Shown piece by piece: positions 13,165 through 15,629 of a stretch of 15,629 nt of DNA. Origin of the DNA: Candidatus Nomurabacteria bacterium CG_4_10_14_0_2_um_filter_30_12 (GTDB lineage Bacteria; Patescibacteriota; Minisyncoccia; Phycocordibacterales; UBA9973); contig PFOY01000021.1 of assembly GCA_002792755.1 (NCBI GenBank), positions 1 to 15,629 on the forward strand, given 5' to 3'. Under the pieces are notes generated by a model, which was not told the DNA's origin, searched no databases, and saw only the letters and a program-made list of their open reading frames with translations. Positions within the stretch are counted from its first letter, which is position 1; the number at the start of each line of letters is the position of its first letter. The translations under genes and the position numbers were made by a program.

Positions 13165-14508
13165 CTATTTAAACATAATTCTTATTTGCTCTAGTTCTTG
13201 TAATAATTGAGGATCATTTTTTAAATCTGCTTTTATTTTTAAATATGAGTGAATTACTGTTGTGTGGTCTTTTCCACCGAGTTTTTGTCCTATTAGTGGA
13301 TATGAAACATTAAAATCTTCTCTAAGTAAATACATTACAATTTGCCTAGCTTTTACTATTTCTTTTCTTCTTGTTTTTTCGTAAATAGAAGCTTCTTCTA
13401 AAGAATAATAATCACTTACTGTTTTTACTACTTCTTTTATAGATACATTCTTTTTTGGTTTTATGTTATTTTTAAGTAGATTTTTGACTTCTGGTATTGT
13501 TAAGGGTTTATTTTTTAGACGATATTGACATATTATTGCATTTAAACTCCCCTCTAGCTCTCTTATGTTGCCTTGTATTGATTGTGCTATATATTCTGTT
13601 ATTTCATTTTCGAGGTCAATGTTTTGTTCTTTTAATTTTACTTTTAAAATAGCAAGACGAGATTCATATTCTGGCTCGGAAACATCTACTATCATACCAG
13701 CAGCAAAACGAGATTTTAGACGATCTGCTAGTTCTGGAATATAGTTTGGGTGTTTATCTGAAGAAAAAATGATTTGTTTATTATTTTCATAAAATGTATT
13801 GAATGTATGAAAGAGTTCTTCTTGGATTTTTTCCATTTTACCAATGAATTGGATATCATCTATTATAAGTAGATCATATTTTCTATATTTTTCTTTAAAA
13901 GAATTTGCTTTATTGTTTTGTAAGGAATTAATGAAATCAGTAGCAAATTTTTCTAATGTTAAGTAGTGTATTTTTTTATTTGGATATTTTTCTTTTATTG
14001 AATTTCCTACAGCTTGGATTAAGTGTGTTTTTCCAAGTCCTGTACCACCATAGACAAAAAATGGATTGTATTTGGTTCCAGGGTTTTCTATTATTGCTTG
14101 CGATGCTGCATATGCAAGCTCATTAAATGTTCCTACTATAAAAGAATCAAAACGATAGCGTGGGTTCAAGTTATCATCTGGGTTTATATATAGATCTTTT
14201 AAGGGTAATTCTTTATTTATATATGTATCATTGGTTTTTAATGATTCTTGTTTATTTACCTCTAGTTTAGTAATGACATATTCTACAGCTCTCATATTTT
14301 CATATGAATCTGCTATCGTTTTTGTTATAAGTTTGTGATATTTGTTTTTTAGCCAATCACGAACGAATTCATTAGGTACACCTACATAAACGATGCCTGT
14401 TTCTTCTTTTAAAATACAAGTGTTCTTAAACCACGTACTGAAATTTGCTTTAGAAACACCTTCCTCTATCTCTACTAAGCAATTTTTCCAAAGTTGTTTT
14501 GTATCCAT
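13165..14508 (-). CDS. dnaA: Chromosomal replication initiator DnaA
   Basis: 447 residues, typical. Domain I (1-80, WKNCLVEIEEGVSKANFSTW) binds partners; a short linker follows; the AAA+ domain starts RYRFDSFIVGTFNELAYAA. Walker A is GGTGLGKTH (154-162), Walker B DLLIIDDIQFI (to 222), then RLKSRFAAGMIVDV (263-276) with sensor and arginine-finger elements. Domain IV carries the DnaA signature GGKDHTTVIHSY (411-422); most family members have Arg where K413 is. The start MDTKQLWKNC directly follows the inserted element, so its ATG is at the foot of a hairpin and has no Shine-Dalgarno. It is divergent from rpmH, the standard arrangement. Confidence 0.97.
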   Translation of the reverse strand: MDTKQLWKNCLVEIEEGVSKANFSTWFKNTCILKEETGIVYVGVPNEFVRDWLKNKYHKLITKTIADSYENMRAVEYVITKLEVNKQESLKTNDTYINKELPLKDLYINPDDNLNPRYRFDSFIVGTFNELAYAASQAIIENPGTKYNPFFVYGGTGLGKTHLIQAVGNSIKEKYPNKKIHYLTLEKFATDFINSLQNNKANSFKEKYRKYDLLIIDDIQFIGKMEKIQEELFHTFNTFYENNKQIIFSSDKHPNYIPELADRLKSRFAAGMIVDVSEPEYESRLAILKVKLKEQNIDLENEITEYIAQSIQGNIRELEGSLNAIICQYRLKNKPLTIPEVKNLLKNNIKPKKNVSIKEVVKTVSDYYSLEEASIYEKTRRKEIVKARQIVMYLLREDFNVSYPLIGQKLGGKDHTTVIHSYLKIKADLKNDPQLLQELEQIRIMFK

Positions 14509-14576
14509 CCCGTTAGAAGTTTGTTGAATAATAAGTCTATCACCCTCCCCGTTACTTTTAACGACTTCTAACGGGA
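14509..14576. repeat. TCCCGTTAGAAGT palindromic element, copy 4 (at dnaA start codon)
   Basis: 68 bp with ends CCCGTTAGAAGT and ACTTCTAACGGGA. Flanks are TCCAT (14504-14508) and CCCAT (14577-14581), that is ATGGA and ATGGG in the gene direction, one mismatch. Inside, CCCCGTTACTTTTAACG holds a second, partial GTTA/TAAC symmetry. The inner flank is the dnaA start codon. Confidence 0.88.
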
Positions 14577-14581
14577 CCCAT
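14558..14581 (-). CDS. Upstream mini-ORF before dnaA (7 aa)
   Basis: The minus-strand ATG at 14579-14581 opens MGPVRSR and stops with TAA 49 nt before the dnaA ATG. Its ATG lies 9 nt below TATAAT, the leaderless position. It could capture initiating ribosomes in front of dnaA; this is inference. Confidence 0.35.
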   Translation of the reverse strand: MGPVRSR

Positions 14582-14590
14582 GTAAGTAAG

Positions 14591-14596
14591 ATTATA
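14591..14596 (-). promoter_or_regulatory. dnaA -10 box
   Basis: TATAAT on the minus strand, 9 nt before the duplicated ATG at 14581. A TTGTAT lies 15 bp upstream (14612-14617) as a possible -35. Before the insertion, dnaA would have had a leader of about 2 nt. Confidence 0.55.
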
Positions 14597-14628
14597 CTAC
14601 AATATTTTTTAATACAATTTTAAAAAAC

Positions 14629-14658
14629 TTATTAACTATGTTGATAAACTGTTGATAA
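14629..14658. promoter_or_regulatory. Cluster of DnaA-box-like sites upstream of dnaA
   Basis: TTATTAACT (14629-14637), TGTTGATAA (14639-14647) and TGTTGATAA (14650-14658) follow each other. The last two are TTATCAACA on the minus strand, one base from the TTATCCACA consensus, and are 11 bp apart, one helical turn. They may be part of oriC or an autoregulatory site for dnaA. Confidence 0.5.
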
Positions 14659-14662
14659 TGTA

Positions 14663-14738
14663 AACCCCTCCTAGCCTCCCCTTGTCAGGGGAGGAAACGT
14701 AATGGAAAGTCCCCATGACAAGGGGGATTTAGGGGGTT
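14663..14738. repeat. GC-rich CCCCTTGTCAGGGG inverted repeat between dnaA and rpmH
   Basis: Imperfect arms of about 28 nt. The left reads AACCCC, TCCTAGCC, TCCCCTTGTCAGGGG; the right is the reverse of AACCCCC, TAAAT, CCCCCTTGTCATGGGG. The loop is about 12 nt. It is very GC-rich in the most AT-rich part of the window, and its right edge touches the rpmH -35 region. From memory, similar CCCCTTGTCA palindromes are scattered in unrelated bacterial genomes; this needs a search. Confidence 0.75.
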
Positions 14739-14754
14739 GTATTATTTGTTGTGT

Positions 14755-14763
14755 TGTTATAGA
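14755..14763 (+). promoter_or_regulatory. rpmH promoter, leaderless type
   Basis: TGTTATAGA extended -10 ends 8 nt before the rpmH ATG. A TTGTAT (14737-14742) overlaps the end of the GC-rich repeat with a short 15-bp spacer. Confidence 0.5.
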
Positions 14764-14771
14764 CTAGTAGA

Positions 14772-14906
14772 ATGTCACAAACATATCAACCAAAAAAGAG
14801 GAAAAGAGCTAAGGCTCATGGGTTTTTAGTTAGATCAAGAACTAAAACAGGCCAAAAAGTACTTTTAAGAAGAAGAAGAAAAGGAAGAGCTAAGCTTTCT
14901 GTTTAA
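14772..14906 (+). CDS. rpmH: Large ribosomal subunit protein bL34
   Basis: 44 residues: MSQTYQPKKRKRAKAHGF, then LVRSRTKTGQKVLLRRRRKG, then RAKLSV. This is the family pattern TxQPxxRKRxxxHGFxxRxxTxxGxxVLxxRRxKGRxxLSV, with the usual high Arg/Lys content. bL34 is a late-assembling protein of the 50S subunit. The gene is too short for many callers. It lies 1 nt before rnpA and divergent from dnaA, the standard order; translation of rnpA is probably coupled. No Shine-Dalgarno; the -10 is 8 nt upstream. Confidence 0.96.
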   Translation: MSQTYQPKKRKRAKAHGFLVRSRTKTGQKVLLRRRRKGRAKLSV

Positions 14907-14907
14907 T

Positions 14908-15237
14908 ATGCTCCCTAAAAAAAACAGGGTTGATAAAAAAAACATAGACCTTCTTTTTAAAGAAGGAAAGTTTTTTAGTTTACCAAACTTTACCTTTAAA
15001 TATATATTAAGTAAGGACAAAAATATTGAGCCCCGTATTTCATTTATTATATCTAAAAAAGTAGCAAAGTTAGCAGTAAAAAGGAATTCTTTGAGAAGAA
15101 AAGGATATTCTGTATTAAAAAAATATATTGATCAATTTCCTTCTGGGGTTTTAGGTGTTTTTGTTTTTAAAAAATATCAAGATGATATTTCAATAATTGA
15201 AAATGAAATTAAAAATATACTCAATAAATCCCGTTAG
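14908..15237 (+). CDS. rnpA: Ribonuclease P protein component
   Basis: 109 residues, normal size. RnpA binds the RNase P RNA and helps recognise the 5' leader of pre-tRNA. The start MLPKKNRVDKKNIDLLFKEG and the RNR motif region VAKLAVKRNSLRRKGYSVL (KRNxxRR) are clear. The last two residues (SR) and the TAG stop are provided by the inserted element at 15229. Without the insertion the end would read ILNKIN-stop, so the protein is changed at the last two residues only. It follows rpmH by 1 nt. Confidence 0.95.
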   Translation: MLPKKNRVDKKNIDLLFKEGKFFSLPNFTFKYILSKDKNIEPRISFIISKKVAKLAVKRNSLRRKGYSVLKKYIDQFPSGVLGVFVFKKYQDDISIIENEIKNILNKSR

Positions 15238-15306
15238 AAGTTTTATTAAAATATTTTAAAGATAAAAATGAAAAATAATATAAAATATATTTTAACTTCT
15301 AACGGG
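15229..15306. repeat. TCCCGTTAGAAGT palindromic element, copy 5 (rnpA-yidD junction)
   Basis: 78 bp with ends TCCCGTTAGAAGTT and AACTTCTAACGGG, flanked by ATAAA at 15224-15228 and 15307-15311. It contains the rnpA stop codon (TAG in the left arm) and the present yidD ATG (15268). The interior is AT-rich and unique. Confidence 0.92.
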
Positions 15307-15534
15307 ATAAAATTAATTAATTTTTATCAAAAGTTTTTGTCACCTATAATTACTAGGTTTTTAGAGTTTTTTGGATTGTTAAAGAATAATTCGTGCGTTT
15401 TTTATCCTACTTGTTCAGAATATACAAAAGAAGCTATAAAAAAATATGGTATTTTAAAAGGCTCATATCTTGGTTTTTTTAGAATACTTCGTTGCCATCC
15501 TTGGCAAAAAAACCATATTGATCCATTGAAGTAA
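15268..15534 (+). CDS. yidD: Membrane protein insertion efficiency factor YidD
   Basis: 88 residues. YidD is a small membrane-associated protein assisting YidC-dependent insertion. Motifs: LINFYQKFLSPIITRF, CVFYPTCSEYTKEAIKKYG with both cysteines, and the end RILRCHPWQKNHIDPLK. The present N-terminus (MKNNIKYILTSNGI) is encoded by the inserted element, LTSNGI being its right arm. Removing the element in silico joins the frame to an ATG at 15203 inside rnpA and gives MKLKIYSIKLINFYQKF, a natural YidD start that overlaps rnpA. The insertion therefore replaced the first seven codons. yidC is expected next, outside the window. Confidence 0.94.
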   Translation: MKNNIKYILTSNGIKLINFYQKFLSPIITRFLEFFGLLKNNSCVFYPTCSEYTKEAIKKYGILKGSYLGFFRILRCHPWQKNHIDPLK

Positions 15535-15538
15535 TTAT

Positions 15539-15617
15539 CAATTAAGAATTACGAATTACGAATTAAAAAATGCATTTGAATTTCAATTCGTAATTAATCA
15601 TTCGTAATTTGTAATTG
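15539..15617. repeat. AATTACGAATTA inverted repeat after yidD
   Basis: The left arm (CAATTAAGAATTACGAATTA and onward) matches the complement of the right arm (ATTCGTAATTTGTAATTG) around TGCATTTGAATTTC, so the AT-rich transcript can fold. The left arm repeats the sequence between yebC and ruvC (6628-6664). It may serve as a weak transcription end for the rpmH-rnpA-yidD unit. Confidence 0.7.
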
Positions 15618-15629
15618 AATCACTTTTCG

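Noticed and set aside
1..15629. UGA-recoded genetic code (code 25)
   Set aside because: The relB-like gene ends with TGA at the correct length inside an ATGA overlap, and no in-frame TGA is needed elsewhere.
1..15629. CRISPR array or tRNA genes
   Set aside because: No regularly spaced repeats with unique spacers and no tRNA cloverleaf with a T-loop were seen. The recurring TCCCGTTAGAAGT words are dispersed and inverted.

Overview
The window is a strongly AT-rich chromosomal segment around the replication-initiation genes, most likely from a Candidate Phyla Radiation (Patescibacteria, Parcubacteria-like) bacterium. This is inferred from gene content and style: compact housekeeping genes, a type IV pilus ATPase, short intergenic gaps, almost no Shine-Dalgarno sequences, and small dispersed palindromes. 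UGA is read as stop (the relB-like gene ends in TGA inside an ATGA overlap), which argues against the UGA=Gly lineages.

Layout: (1) 1-1187, minus, N-terminal part of DNA polymerase I, divergent from pilB (1253-2950). (2) 2972-3579, a RelB/YafQ-type toxin-antitoxin pair followed by a short degenerate copy of the pilB 3' end. (3) A 76-aa minus-strand gene with consensus promoter, Shine-Dalgarno and terminator, back to back with an ACT-like plus-strand gene (4010-4669). (4) 4686-4836, a likely structured RNA on the minus strand. (5) ruvB - yebC - ruvC (4978-7182), separated by dispersed repeats; ruvC ends inside a 122-bp palindrome. (6) A 45-codon acidic protein, a bidirectional terminator, then tyrS (minus) divergent from a class A penicillin-binding protein (8934-11447). 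(7) Minus-strand dnaA, dnaN and a DciA-like small gene, with candidate oriC sequence on both sides of dnaA. (8) Plus-strand rpmH, rnpA, yidD, the classic partners of dnaA.

The most striking feature is a dispersed palindromic element with 12-13 bp inverted ends (TCCCGTTAGAAGT / ACTTCTAACGGGA) and unrelated interiors of different length. Five copies lie in this window, each flanked by a 5-bp direct repeat of the type ATRAA or ATGGR. One is inserted in frame in polA and adds 18 residues. One sits between rnpA and yidD, and supplies the rnpA stop codon and the yidD start codon. Three sit exactly on the start codons of dnaA, dnaN and the PBP gene, so that the flanking duplication regenerates the ATG. 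Because -10 boxes in this window lie only 6-10 nt upstream of start codons (leaderless mRNAs), these three insertions turn leaderless genes into genes with a hairpin leader and an upstream mini-ORF starting MNPVR or MGPVR.

Functionally the window joins replication (dnaA, dnaN, polA, DciA-like gene), Holliday-junction processing (ruvB, ruvC), translation and RNA processing (tyrS, rpmH, rnpA), membrane and cell wall (yidD, PBP), and surface appendages (pilB). All calls are from reading the sequence; no database search was run.
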